Positions 40,981 to 49,612 of a stretch of DNA of 64,000 nt are shown here, in pieces. Origin of the DNA: Streptosporangium brasiliense (lineage in GTDB: Bacteria > Actinomycetota > Actinomycetes > Streptosporangiales > Streptosporangiaceae). How positions within the stretch are numbered: position 1 is the first letter of the stretch; every line of letters starts with the position of its first letter. Made by a program: the position numbers and the translations under genes. The DNA lies in assembly GCF_030811595.1 (NCBI RefSeq), contig NZ_JAUSRB010000002.1, positions 2,976,001-3,040,000 of the forward strand, read 5' to 3'. A model generated the notes under the pieces. That model ran no database searches. It saw nothing but the letters and a program-made list of their open reading frames with translations, and was not told the origin of the DNA.

Positions 40981-41943
40981 ATGTTTGCCGTAACCGCCAC
41001 ACAGACCGATCCCGACAACCCGCTCGCCGGGCTCACGCTCGGCGAGCACCCCGAACCCAAGGTCCCCGACGGCTGGACCACCGTCACGGTGCGGGCCGCC
41101 GCGCTCAACCACCACGACCTGTGGACGCTCAAGGGCGTGGGCATCCGCCAGGAGCGGCTGCCCATCGTGCTGGGCGGCGACGCCGCCGGAGTCGACGAGG
41201 ACGGCAACGAGGTCATCGTGCACTCGGTGATCGGCAGCGGTGCCGACGAGACGCTCGACCCCAAGCGGTCCCTGCTGTCGGAGGTGTACGACGGCACCTT
41301 CGCCGAGCGGGTCGCCGTCCCCCGGCGCAACCTGGTGCCCAAGCCCGCCGCGCTCAGCTTCGAGGAGGCGGCCTGCCTGCCCACCGCGTGGCTGACCGCC
41401 TACCGGATGCTGTTCGACAAGGCGGGGCTGGAGCCGGGCTCGACCGTGCTGGTCCAGGGGGCCGGAGGCGGGGTGGCCACCGCGCTGATCGCGCTGGGCC
41501 GGGCCGGCGGTTACCGGGTCTGGGCCACCAGCCGCTCGGAGGAGAAGCGGGCCCGGGCGCTCGACCTGGGCGCCGACCGGGTCTTCGAGAGCGGAGCCCG
41601 GCTGCCCGAGCGGGTCGACGCGGTGATGGAGACCGTCGGCCAGGCCACCTGGGACCACTCGCTGAAGGCGCTGCGCCCCGGTGGCCGGATCGTGGTCTCC
41701 GGAGCGACCAGCGGCGCCGTCCCCCCGGCCGACCTGAACCGGGTCTTCTTCCTGCAGCTGTCGGTGGTCGGCTCGACGATGGGCACCCGCGACCAGCTCG
41801 CCCGCCTGGCCCGCTTCCTGGAGCAGACGGGCCTCCGGCCGGCGATCGACCGGACGCTCCCGCTGGCCGGGGCCCGTGAGGGGTTCGCGGCCATGCACGA
41901 GGGGGACGTGTTCGGGAAGATCGTCTTCACCGCGGCAGGCTGA
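40981..41943 (+). CDS. medium-chain (MDR) quinone oxidoreductase/zinc-type dehydrogenase
   Basis: The 320-residue protein has the GroES-like N-terminal domain (ALNHHDLWTLKGVG, LPIVLGGDAAGVDEDG) and a Rossmann domain with the nucleotide motif VLVQGAGGGVATALIAL. Structural-zinc cysteines are absent, which favours the quinone-reductase branch. It would reduce an alkenal, quinone or enoyl substrate with NADPH. It follows the thiolase-like gene on the same strand but is separated by repeats. ATG 40981 directly follows GGTGCGGCC, with no clear Shine-Dalgarno. Confidence 0.87.
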   Translation: MFAVTATQTDPDNPLAGLTLGEHPEPKVPDGWTTVTVRAAALNHHDLWTLKGVGIRQERLPIVLGGDAAGVDEDGNEVIVHSVIGSGADETLDPKRSLLSEVYDGTFAERVAVPRRNLVPKPAALSFEEAACLPTAWLTAYRMLFDKAGLEPGSTVLVQGAGGGVATALIALGRAGGYRVWATSRSEEKRARALDLGADRVFESGARLPERVDAVMETVGQATWDHSLKALRPGGRIVVSGATSGAVPPADLNRVFFLQLSVVGSTMGTRDQLARLARFLEQTGLRPAIDRTLPLAGAREGFAAMHEGDVFGKIVFTAAG

Positions 41944-41980
41944 GCCGGCCCTCCGAACCACTCCCGGGCCACCCCTGATC

Positions 41981-42014
41981 GGCCCGCCGCCGGCCCGCCA
42001 GGTGGCGGCGGGCC
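41981..42014 (+). terminator. hairpin terminator after the MDR reductase
   Basis: GGCCCGCCGCC (41981-41991) pairs with GGCGGCGGGCC (42004-42014), an 11-bp perfect stem with a 12-base loop, 38 bp past the stop. Confidence 0.7.
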
Positions 42015-42119
42015 GGCCCGGAGCGGGGTGACTCAGATCATGGCATGTAAGTAACGGGTTACTTTTTGACTTTCCGGGTGATAGACACGGATAGGAGACG
42101 TATTTCCCGGAGGCCCGGC

Positions 42120-42998
42120 ATGACCGACGCGACCGCACACCCCGACCCCGAACCCTTCGGCCCCGGCACCCTGCTGTGGGAGGGCATGGGGGACCACCGG
42201 CTGATGCTCCTGCTGGGCGGCGCCCTCGTCATGCAGGTCATGCACCCGGCCGTCGGCGCCGCGATCGGCGACCACTCGGTCTACCGGGCCGACCCCTGGG
42301 GGCGGCTCAGCCGCTCGCTGACCTCGCTGCAGACTTGGGTGTACGGCGGGGCGGAGGCGATCGACGAGGGCAGGCGCCTGCGGGAGATGCACAAGGACAT
42401 CCAGGGGACCGACGCCCAGGGCCGGAGATATCACGCGCTGAGCGCCGAGCCGTACGCCTGGGTGCACCTGACCGCCTTCGAGCGGGCCGTCACCATGGCG
42501 GAGTACTTCGGCCGGCCGTACACCCCGCAGGAGGAACGGCGGCTGTATGAGGAGGTCATCCATCTCGGCCGGATCCTGCGGGTCCCCGAGCGGATGTTCC
42601 CCGCCACCGTCGACGACTACTGGCGCTACTTCCACGACATGGTCGACACCACACTGGAGAACCACCCGACCGCCCACGACGTGCTGCGCACCGCGCTGAC
42701 CGTGGGCCCGCCGCCGATCATGCCCGCGGCGCTGCGCGGGCTGTGGGGCCCGCTCGGACTCACCTCAGGCCGGGTCAACCACTTCGTCACGGTCGGCACC
42801 CTGCCGCCCGCCGTACGCCAGAAGCTGGGGCTGGCGTGGACCGCACGCGACGAGATGCGGCTGCGCCGGCTCGGCCGGGCGGTCGCGGCGACCGTGCCGC
42901 GCCTGCCCGAACGGGCCAGATACATGCCGATCGCCTACCGGGCCAGACAGGCCGCACGGGCTCGGGAGCGTCTCGTCCGCGCCATGCGCGTCGCCTGA
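42120..42998 (+). CDS. oxygenase MpaB-family protein (DUF2236)
   Basis: The 292-residue protein belongs to the MpaB/Lcp-like heme-dependent oxygenase family. It has the N-terminal LLLGGALVMQVMHPAVGAAI block, DHSVYRADPWGRLSRSLTSL and a central YAWVHLTAFERAVTMAEYFG, with histidines that could bind heme. Members include latex-clearing protein and the fungal mycophenolate enzyme MpaB; most actinobacterial ones are uncharacterised. ATG 42120 has GGAGG seven bases upstream. Confidence 0.83.
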   Translation: MTDATAHPDPEPFGPGTLLWEGMGDHRLMLLLGGALVMQVMHPAVGAAIGDHSVYRADPWGRLSRSLTSLQTWVYGGAEAIDEGRRLREMHKDIQGTDAQGRRYHALSAEPYAWVHLTAFERAVTMAEYFGRPYTPQEERRLYEEVIHLGRILRVPERMFPATVDDYWRYFHDMVDTTLENHPTAHDVLRTALTVGPPPIMPAALRGLWGPLGLTSGRVNHFVTVGTLPPAVRQKLGLAWTARDEMRLRRLGRAVAATVPRLPERARYMPIAYRARQAARARERLVRAMRVA

Positions 42999-43078
42999 CT
43001 GCCGGGGTACGGCCGGCCCGGGCATCCGGGACGGGAACCCCGACAGCAGGAGGGGCGGGCGCGGACCGTACAGCAGGA

Positions 43079-43810
43079 TCACCGGAGCGCGTCGCGGATG
43101 CGACGGGCGGCGTCGTAGAGGGCGTCCTGCGCGCTGGCCAGCGTCTCCTCCGTCACCTGCGCCCGCCTGGCGTCCTCACGGATCTCCTCGACGAACTCGG
43201 CCAGCATCCGCCCGAGCCGGGCGTCGCTGTCGGGTGACCCGTGCCCGGTGAAGCCCTCGGCCCAGATGCGCTTCCAGTCGTGCTGCCACTCCTTGGTCTG
43301 GCGCTGCCATTCCTGCTTCTGGCGCTGCCACTCACGCTTCTGCCGCTGCCACTCGGCCTTCTGCTCCCGCCAGGCGTCACGCTGCTGCTGCTTGGCCTGC
43401 CGCTGCTCCTGCTTGGCGCCCTGGCGCACGTCGCGCGCCATCTGGGTGAGCTCCTCGCGCAGCGACTTCACGGTGTCGCGCACGTCCTCCTTGACCTCGC
43501 GGGCGATGTCGCGGACGGAGTCGGAGATCTCCTGTTCGAGGTCGGCGAGCTCGTCGAGCCGGGCGTTCAGCTCCTCGTGGCCCTGGTCGGTGAGGGTGAA
43601 GACCTTCTTGCCGTCCACGACCTCGTGGGTGACCAGGCCCTCCTCCTCCAGCCGGGCCAGGCGGGGGTAGATCGTGCCGGGCGAGGGCGAGTAGACGCCC
43701 AGGAACCGGTCCTGCAGCAGCCGGATCACCTCGTAGCCGTGGCGCGGGCTCTCCTGGAGCAACTTGAGGAGGTAAAGACGGAGCCGCCCGTGGCCGAAGA
43801 CCGGGCTCAT
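43079..43810 (-). CDS. PadR-family regulator with Trp-heptad coiled coil
   Basis: The N-terminal 75 residues form the PadR winged helix (LLQESPRHGYEVIRLLQDRF, PSPGTIYPRLARLEEEGLV). Then comes a long charged helix. It contains Trp147, Trp154, Trp161, Trp168 and Trp175, one every seven residues, in repeats of WQRQK(R/Q)E. This is far longer than the usual PadR dimer helix. It starts at ATG 43810, overlapping the DUF4097 stop by ATGA, so the two are translationally coupled. It probably represses the shared promoter at 44629-44658. The effector is unknown. Confidence 0.88.
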   Translation of the reverse strand: MSPVFGHGRLRLYLLKLLQESPRHGYEVIRLLQDRFLGVYSPSPGTIYPRLARLEEEGLVTHEVVDGKKVFTLTDQGHEELNARLDELADLEQEISDSVRDIAREVKEDVRDTVKSLREELTQMARDVRQGAKQEQRQAKQQQRDAWREQKAEWQRQKREWQRQKQEWQRQTKEWQHDWKRIWAEGFTGHGSPDSDARLGRMLAEFVEEIREDARRAQVTEETLASAQDALYDAARRIRDALR

Positions 43811-44604
43811 GCCTGCTCTCCCTTCAGCAGAGTGACGTCCGCCGAGACGGTGGTCGCCGACAGGGACGCCATGCCGCCGCCGAGCCGGCCGGTCAGCGTC
43901 TTCACGCCGGGCTGGCTGGAGTGGTCGAGCCCGGGGAAGGCGGCGGCGAGCCGGCCGGAGGTGGAGCGGAGCGTGACATCGGTCTCGACCGCGTGCGGCA
44001 GCCGGAGCACTATGTCGCCCGAGACGCTGTTCAGCGTCACGTGGCCGGTCGGGGGGAGCTCCAGGTCGGCGGTGATCCGGCCGGAGACGGTGGTGGCGCG
44101 CAGGCGGCGGGGCGTGCCCTGGGCCACGGTCAGCTCGCCCGAGACGCTCTTGAAGGACAGGTCGCCGACCAGGCTGCGGCTCTCCATGTCGCCGGAGACG
44201 GTGTCGGCGTGGATCTCGCCGCTCACCCCGTCGAGCACGATCTCACCGGAGACGCTCTTGACCGAGGTGCGGCTCTCGAAGCCGGCGACGACGGCCGAGG
44301 CGGAGACCACTCCCACGTTGACCGGGCACTCTTTCGGAACGGTCAGCGTCAGCGTGGTCTCCCGGCGCCCGGCACGGAGCCAGCCGAGCAGGCCGTCCCA
44401 GGTCAGGTCCTTGTAGGCGACGGTGAGCGTGCCGTCGTCCTCGTGGGTGACGATCAGGGGAGAGTCGTCGATGCCGGCGACCTCAAGGGTGGACGGGCCG
44501 TCACTGGCCAGCACCGCCAGCCGGCCCGCCACGATCCGGACGTTGAGCCTGCTCACGGAGTCGAAGGCGAGCTGCTCGGGTTTCTCGATGGTCCACTGCC
44601 GCAT
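43807..44604 (-). CDS. DUF4097-family beta-helix protein
   Basis: The 265-residue protein consists mainly of short repeats of the form SVSGEI/TVSGDM/SVSGEL (about residues 115-250), the DUF4097 right-handed beta-helix. Many relatives are called putative adhesins, but there is no signal peptide here, so it is likely cytoplasmic. It starts at ATG 44604 with AAGGAGGT at 44612-44619, the best ribosome binding site in the region. It overlaps the PadR gene by four bases, making a regulator-plus-effector pair. The molecular function is unknown. Confidence 0.85.
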   Translation of the reverse strand: MRQWTIEKPEQLAFDSVSRLNVRIVAGRLAVLASDGPSTLEVAGIDDSPLIVTHEDDGTLTVAYKDLTWDGLLGWLRAGRRETTLTLTVPKECPVNVGVVSASAVVAGFESRTSVKSVSGEIVLDGVSGEIHADTVSGDMESRSLVGDLSFKSVSGELTVAQGTPRRLRATTVSGRITADLELPPTGHVTLNSVSGDIVLRLPHAVETDVTLRSTSGRLAAAFPGLDHSSQPGVKTLTGRLGGGMASLSATTVSADVTLLKGEQA

Positions 44605-44628
44605 GTTCGTGACCTCCTTGTACAAGAC

Positions 44629-44669
44629 ACGATATGTCGCGTTGTGCGAGGAGGTCAAGATATATCGCG
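44629..44669 (-). promoter_or_regulatory. promoter and operator repeats of the DUF4097-padR pair
   Basis: Read on the minus strand, TTGACC (44653-44658) and TATCGT (44629-44634) are spaced 18 bases apart. The direct repeats GATATGTCGCG (44631-44641) and GATATATCGCG (44659-44669) overlap the -10 and flank the -35, exactly 28 bp apart. This is where an autoregulating PadR protein would bind. Confidence 0.65.
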
Positions 44670-44675
44670 TTCTTC

Positions 44676-44852
44676 TTACTCGTCCTCGTCGTCCAGCCGG
44701 GCCAGCCAGGTGGCCAGCCGTTCCACCGGGGTCTCGAACTCGGGGTTCAGGTCGACGAACTCGCGCAGCCGCTCGGCCAGCCAGACGATGTTGACCTCTT
44801 CCTCGCCGCGGCGCTCGACGAGCTCCTCGATGCCCCGATCGGTGAAGTACAT
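44676..44852 (-). CDS. small DUF6104-family protein
   Basis: The 58-residue acidic protein begins MYFTDRGIEELVERRGEEEV and ends with LARLDDEDE. I recognise this as the DUF6104 family, common next to the 2-oxoglutarate decarboxylase gene in actinomycetes. Its function is unknown. ATG 44852 is preceded by GGAGGAGAAGG. It lies 109 bp downstream of kgd, behind that gene's terminator, and 71 bp upstream of the DUF4097 start. Confidence 0.85.
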   Translation of the reverse strand: MYFTDRGIEELVERRGEEEVNIVWLAERLREFVDLNPEFETPVERLATWLARLDDEDE

Positions 44853-44870
44853 CCTTCTCCTCCAGTAACG

Positions 44871-44906
44871 GGAAGTCCCCCACAGAGGTTCCTGTGGGGG
44901 ACTTCC
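44871..44906 (-). terminator. strong hairpin terminator after kgd
   Basis: GGAAGTCCCCCACAG (44871-44885) pairs perfectly with CTGTGGGGGACTTCC (44892-44906), a 15-bp stem with a six-base loop, 56 bp beyond the kgd stop. Confidence 0.85.
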
Positions 44907-44961
44907 GAAGGTGACGCCCAGGCCCTGTCCCGCGGCTCTTCTGCCTGCCGCGGGACGGGTC

Positions 44962-47900
44962 CTAGTTGAAGATCTCTCCCAGGATCTGCTGCAGCTCCGC
45001 CTCGTGCGCCGAGTGCGAGCCCGTCGCGGGGGAGGAGTTCGCCTTGCGGGAGACCCGCTTGATCGGACGCCCGCCGAACGCGTCGGGGTTCTCCGCCAGC
45101 TTCAGCGTCAGGAACGGCCACGGGCCCATGTTGACCGGCTCGTCCTGCGCCCACACCAGCTCGACACCGTCGGCGTAGCGTCCCAGCTCGGCCGCGAGTG
45201 GGTTGGCCGGGAACGGGTAGAGGCGCTCCAGACGGACGATCGCCACGTCCCTGCGGCCCTGCGCGTTACGCGCCGCCGCCAGGTCGTAGTAGATCTTGCC
45301 GGAGCAGAGCACGACCTTGCGGACCTCCGACGGGCTCACCGTGGTGTCGCCGAGCACCGGCCGGAACGAGCCCGAGGTGAACTCGGCGACCGGCGAGACC
45401 GCCGCCTTGTGCCGGAGCAGCGACTTGGGCGTGAACACCACGAGCGGGCGGTGCCGGTTGGACTTCGTCTGCCAGCGCAGCAGGTGGAAGTAGTTCGCCG
45501 GCAGCGTGGGCTGGGCCACGGTCATGTTGTCGTAGGCGCACATCTGCAGGAAGCGCTCGATGCGGGCCGAGGAGTGGTCCGGGCCCTGACCCTCGTAGCC
45601 GTGCGGCAGCAGCAGGGTGACGCCGGAGCGCTGGCCCCACTTCTGCTCGCCCGCGGTGATGTATTCGTCGATCACGGACTGGGCGCCGTTGACGAAGTCA
45701 CCGAACTGGGCCTCCCAGGCGACCAGGGCCTCGGGGCGCTCCACGCTGTAGCCGTACTCGAAGCCGAGCGCGGCGTACTCGCTGAGCAGCGAGTCGTAGA
45801 CGTAGAACTTCGTGGTGCCCTGGTTGAACGTCTTGAGCGGGGTGTGCTCCTCGCCGGTGAGGCGGTCGACCAGCACGGCGTGCCGCTGGACGAAGGTGCC
45901 GCGCCGGGAGTCCTGGCCGACCAGCCGGACCGGGTGGCCGTCGATCAGCAGCGACCCGAAGGCGAGGGTCTCGCCCATGCCCCAGTCGATGCGGTCCTCG
46001 GCGACCATCTGGCCGCGGCGCTGGATGACCGGCAGCAGGCGCGGGTGGGCGGTGAAGCCCTCCGGCAGGTTGAGCTGGGTGTCGACGATCCGCTTGACGG
46101 TCTCCTCGGAGATCCCCGTCGGGGTGTCGTCGTGCGACCAGGGGATGACGGAGTCGACGTCGACCGGGCGGGCGAACTCGCCGGTCGTCACCTTGGCCGC
46201 CTCGCGGGTCTCGGCGAAGGCGTTCTCCAGCTTGGCCTGGTAGTCGCGGAGCGCGCCCTCGGCCTCCTCCACCGTGATGTCGCCCCGGCCGATCAGCGCC
46301 TCGGTGTAGAGCTTGCGGGTGGAGCGCTTGGCGTCGATCAGGTCGTACATCAGCGGCTGGGTGAAGCTCGGGTTGTCCGACTCGTTGTGGCCGCGGCGCC
46401 GGTAGCAGATCAGGTCGATCACGACGTCCTTGCGGAACGCCTGGCGGTATTCGAAGGCCAGCTTGCCGACCCGGACCACGGCCTCGGGGTCGTCGCCGTT
46501 GACGTGGAGGATCGGGGCCTGGATCATCCGGGCCACGTCGGTGGCGTAGACGCTGGAGCGGGAGCTCGCCGGGCTGGTGGTGAAGCCGACCTGGTTGTTG
46601 ACCACGATGTGCACCGTGCCGCCGGTGCGGTAGCCCCGCAGCTGCGACAGGTTCAGCGTCTCGGCCACCACGCCCTGGCCGGCGAAGGCCGCGTCGCCGT
46701 GGACGAGCACGGGCAGGACTGTGAAGCCCTCCTCGCCGCGCTCCAGCAGGTCCTGCTTGGCGCGGACCACGCCCTCCAGGACCGGGTCGACCGTCTCCAG
46801 GTGGGAGGGGTTGGCCACGACCGAGGTCTTCAGCTTGCTGCCGTCGGGCGAGACGAAGTCGCCGGTGGCGCCCAGGTGGTACTTCACGTCACCGGAGCCG
46901 TGCGCCGTCCGCGGGTCGATGTTGCCCTCGAACTCGCCGAAGATCTGGCCGTAGGACTTGCCCACGATGTTGGCCAGCACGTTCAGGCGGCCGCGGTGGG
47001 CCATGCCGATGACGGCCTCGTCGAGGTCCTCCTCCGCGGCGGCCGACAGCACCGAGTCGAGCAGCGGGATCAGCGACTCGCCGCCCTCCAGCGAGAAGCG
47101 CTTCTGGCCGACGAACTTGGTCTGCAGGAACGTCTCGAACGCCTCGGCGGTGTTGAGCCGCTCCAGGACGCGCAGCTGCTCGGTGCGGTCGGGCTTGGCG
47201 TGCGGACGCTCCACCCGCGCCTGGATCCAGGCCCGCTCCTCGGGGTTCTGCATGTGCATGTACTCCACGCCGATGGTGCGGCAGTAGGAGTCGCGCAGCA
47301 CGCCGAGGATCTCGCGCAGCTTCATCAGGGGACGGCCGCCGAAGCCGCCGGTGGCGAACTCGCGCTCCAGGTCCCACAGGGTCAGCCCGTGCGACTTGAT
47401 GTCGAGGTCGGGGTGCTTGCGCTGCTTGTACTCCAGCGGGTCGGTGTCGGCCATCAGGTGGCCGCGGACCCGGAAGGCGTGGATCAGCTCGATGACCCTG
47501 GCCGACTTGGCCACGTCGTCGTCGTGCGTGGTCGAGATGTCCTGGACCCAGCGGACCGGCTCGTAGGGGATCCGGAGGGCCTCGAAGATCTCGTCGTAGA
47601 AGCCGTTCTCGCCCAGCAGCAGCCGGTGGACCTGGCGCAGGAAGTCGCCCGACTGGGCGCCCTGGATGATCCGGTGGTCGTAGGTGCTGGTGAGCGTCAT
47701 GACCTTGCTCACCGCGAGGCGGGAGAGTGTCTCGGGGGAGGCGCCCTGGTATTCCGCGGGGTATTCCATCGCGCCGACACCGATGATGGTGCCCTGCCCC
47801 GGCATCAGCCGCGGCACCGAGTGGACGGTGCCGATCGTGCCCGGGTTGGTCAGCGAGATCGTGGTGCCGGAGAAGTCGTCGACGCCGAGCTTGCCCGCCC

Positions 47901-48633
47901 TGGCCTTGCGCACGACGTCTTCGTACGCCACCCAGAACTGGCGGAAGTCCATGGTCTCCGTCGCCTTGATCGACGGCACCAGGAGCTGGCGGGTGCCGTC
48001 GCTCTTGGCGACGTCGATGGCCAGGCCCAGGTTGACGTGCTCGGGCTTGACCAGCACCGGCTTGCCGTCGACCTCGGTGTAGGAGTGGTTCATCTCCGGC
48101 AGGACGGCCAGGGCCTTGATGACCGCGTAACCGATCAGGTGCGTGAACGACACCTTGCCGCCGCGACCGCGCGACAGGTGGTTGTTGATCACGATGCGGT
48201 TGTCGATGAGAAGCTTCGCCGGGACTGCGCGGACGCTGGTCGCCGTCGGGACCTCGAGGCTGGCCTCCATGTTGGCCGCGGTCCTGGCGGCCGCGCCACG
48301 GAGTCGGACTTCCTCGGCACCGGCGGGCAACTGCGTCTCCTGCTTGGGCTTGTCCGCCGGGGTGGCCTTGGCCTTCGGCGCGGGGGTGACCGGTGTGGCG
48401 GCCGGGGTCACCGGAGCCGCAGCGGGGGTTGGAGTGGAGGGCGCGGCTGTGGCCGCCCCCGGGGGTGCGGCTCGCCCCGACCCGGAGTCAGGGGTGTAAT
48501 CAGCGAAGAAATTCCACCAGGCACGGTCCACAGACTCGGGATCCTGGAGGTACTTCTGGTACAGCTCGTCGACAAGCCATTCGTTTTGACCAAAGGCTGC
48601 CAGCGGGTTTGTCCGCGACGACTCAGACGACAC
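44962..48633 (-). CDS. kgd: multifunctional 2-oxoglutarate metabolism enzyme (decarboxylase/dehydrogenase E1 fused to E2-type domain)
   Basis: This TCA-cycle enzyme decarboxylates 2-oxoglutarate. In actinobacteria the E1 is fused to an acyltransferase-like domain and lacks its own lipoyl domain. The 1,223-residue product has the N-terminal [13 protein letters not shown] helix that is common to E1o, a Pro/Ala linker (about 50-100), the E2 catalytic domain (about 110-350, with TYDHRIIQG carrying the DHR motif) and the ThDP E1 region with [23 protein letters not shown] and [13 protein letters not shown] chose GTG 48633 ([14 protein letters not shown]), as other homologues begin there; TTG 48687 would add 18 residues. 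A GarA-type partner is not in the window. Confidence 0.94.
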   Translation of the reverse strand: MSSESSRTNPLAAFGQNEWLVDELYQKYLQDPESVDRAWWNFFADYTPDSGSGRAAPPGAATAAPSTPTPAAAPVTPAATPVTPAPKAKATPADKPKQETQLPAGAEEVRLRGAAARTAANMEASLEVPTATSVRAVPAKLLIDNRIVINNHLSRGRGGKVSFTHLIGYAVIKALAVLPEMNHSYTEVDGKPVLVKPEHVNLGLAIDVAKSDGTRQLLVPSIKATETMDFRQFWVAYEDVVRKARAGKLGVDDFSGTTISLTNPGTIGTVHSVPRLMPGQGTIIGVGAMEYPAEYQGASPETLSRLAVSKVMTLTSTYDHRIIQGAQSGDFLRQVHRLLLGENGFYDEIFEALRIPYEPVRWVQDISTTHDDDVAKSARVIELIHAFRVRGHLMADTDPLEYKQRKHPDLDIKSHGLTLWDLEREFATGGFGGRPLMKLREILGVLRDSYCRTIGVEYMHMQNPEERAWIQARVERPHAKPDRTEQLRVLERLNTAEAFETFLQTKFVGQKRFSLEGGESLIPLLDSVLSAAAEEDLDEAVIGMAHRGRLNVLANIVGKSYGQIFGEFEGNIDPRTAHGSGDVKYHLGATGDFVSPDGSKLKTSVVANPSHLETVDPVLEGVVRAKQDLLERGEEGFTVLPVLVHGDAAFAGQGVVAETLNLSQLRGYRTGGTVHIVVNNQVGFTTSPASSRSSVYATDVARMIQAPILHVNGDDPEAVVRVGKLAFEYRQAFRKDVVIDLICYRRRGHNESDNPSFTQPLMYDLIDAKRSTRKLYTEALIGRGDITVEEAEGALRDYQAKLENAFAETREAAKVTTGEFARPVDVDSVIPWSHDDTPTGISEETVKRIVDTQLNLPEGFTAHPRLLPVIQRRGQMVAEDRIDWGMGETLAFGSLLIDGHPVRLVGQDSRRGTFVQRHAVLVDRLTGEEHTPLKTFNQGTTKFYVYDSLLSEYAALGFEYGYSVERPEALVAWEAQFGDFVNGAQSVIDEYITAGEQKWGQRSGVTLLLPHGYEGQGPDHSSARIERFLQMCAYDNMTVAQPTLPANYFHLLRWQTKSNRHRPLVVFTPKSLLRHKAAVSPVAEFTSGSFRPVLGDTTVSPSEVRKVVLCSGKIYYDLAAARNAQGRRDVAIVRLERLYPFPANPLAAELGRYADGVELVWAQDEPVNMGPWPFLTLKLAENPDAFGGRPIKRVSRKANSSPATGSHSAHEAELQQILGEIFN

Positions 48634-48802
48634 GGCGGAAATCGCCCTCTTCCGCAGATCGGCGTTGATGATAGAGAACCTGTCCAAGGCTACTCGCCTG
48701 GACCCGGACCTGCGCCAGTCTGAGCGCAGCTCGTCGCCTGATCCTCTCAGTAGAGTGCAAAACAGTCACCTCCGGGGGCCTGTCCGGGAGGTGTGGTCCT
48801 GG

Positions 48803-49468
48803 TCACCCCTGCTCGATGAGCCGCGACTCGACCCGGACGCCGGGGGTGATGACCTTGAGGAGGTCCACCAGCTCGTCGCCCGCCGCGCCCAGCTCCTCCA
48901 GCGACATGGGCGCCAGCCGCTCCAGCAGGAACAGCGCGTCCGTGGTCTCCTCGGTGATCCGGGTGCGCACGCACTGCCGCCAGTTCCACCGCCGGCAGGT
49001 GACGCCCCTGTCGTCGCGCCAGACCACCTCGCCGATCTCCGGGTGGTCGACGGCGGGCTCGCCCTTCTCGACGACCTCGAACGGCTCGTCCCCGGCGGCG
49101 CGGACCAGCCGGGCCGCCCCCTCGTAGCGGGCCAGGTCCTCCCCGCCGATCGGCAGCCCGTGCCTGACGCTGACCGTGTTGTAGGCGTCGACCACCAGAT
49201 TGATCTCCGGCAGCGGCATCCGCCGGACCAGCGCGTCGACCGACGGCCTGGTCCGCTGCGGCTTGGCGCCGAACGCCCGGTAGGCCTCCCGCCACGCCTC
49301 GACCTTCGGATCCTCGACGCCCACCGCCTCGCCGGCCGCCCCGGCCAGCCAGGCCCGTGACCTGTCGTCCGTCGGTCCGTTACGCAGGCCGTACGCGCCC
49401 ACCGCCAGGACCGCGAAGTCCGGCCGGAGCGCCCTGACCGCGGGGTCCACCCAAATGTCGTCAATCAC
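48803..49468 (-). CDS. B3/B4 tRNA-binding domain protein
   Basis: The 221-residue protein resembles the B3/B4 domain of phenylalanyl-tRNA synthetase beta, with DIWVDPAVRALRPDFAVLAV at the start and LPEINLVVDAYNTVSVRHG and LPIGGEDLARYEG in the core. Free-standing members are annotated as putative tRNA-editing or RNA-binding proteins; none of the active-site residues can be confirmed by eye. GTG 49468 is chosen, and ATG 49495 is an alternative; neither has a good ribosome binding site. A short hairpin near 48769-48793 probably ends it. Confidence 0.78.
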   Translation of the reverse strand: MIDDIWVDPAVRALRPDFAVLAVGAYGLRNGPTDDRSRAWLAGAAGEAVGVEDPKVEAWREAYRAFGAKPQRTRPSVDALVRRMPLPEINLVVDAYNTVSVRHGLPIGGEDLARYEGAARLVRAAGDEPFEVVEKGEPAVDHPEIGEVVWRDDRGVTCRRWNWRQCVRTRITEETTDALFLLERLAPMSLEELGAAGDELVDLLKVITPGVRVESRLIEQG

Positions 49469-49612
49469 GCGTCTCAGTTTAGGCCGTGTGGACATCGCCC
49501 CAGTTGAGGCGGACGGGCCCCGGCGGTCCCGCCGGTGCGGGCGGACCGGTGGAGCGCGGGCCGGCGAGAGGGCCCCGGGGTGGCCGCCCGTCGGGGCGGC
49601 CACCGGTCGGGG

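Noticed and set aside
39271-42138. 955-codon minus-strand frame opposite the thiolase-like and MDR genes
   Set aside because: It spans two plus-strand genes and their intergenic repeat with no start signal or domain.
44911-48723. 1,270-codon plus-strand frame opposite kgd
   Set aside because: Full-length antisense shadow of a highly conserved gene; composition is non-protein-like.
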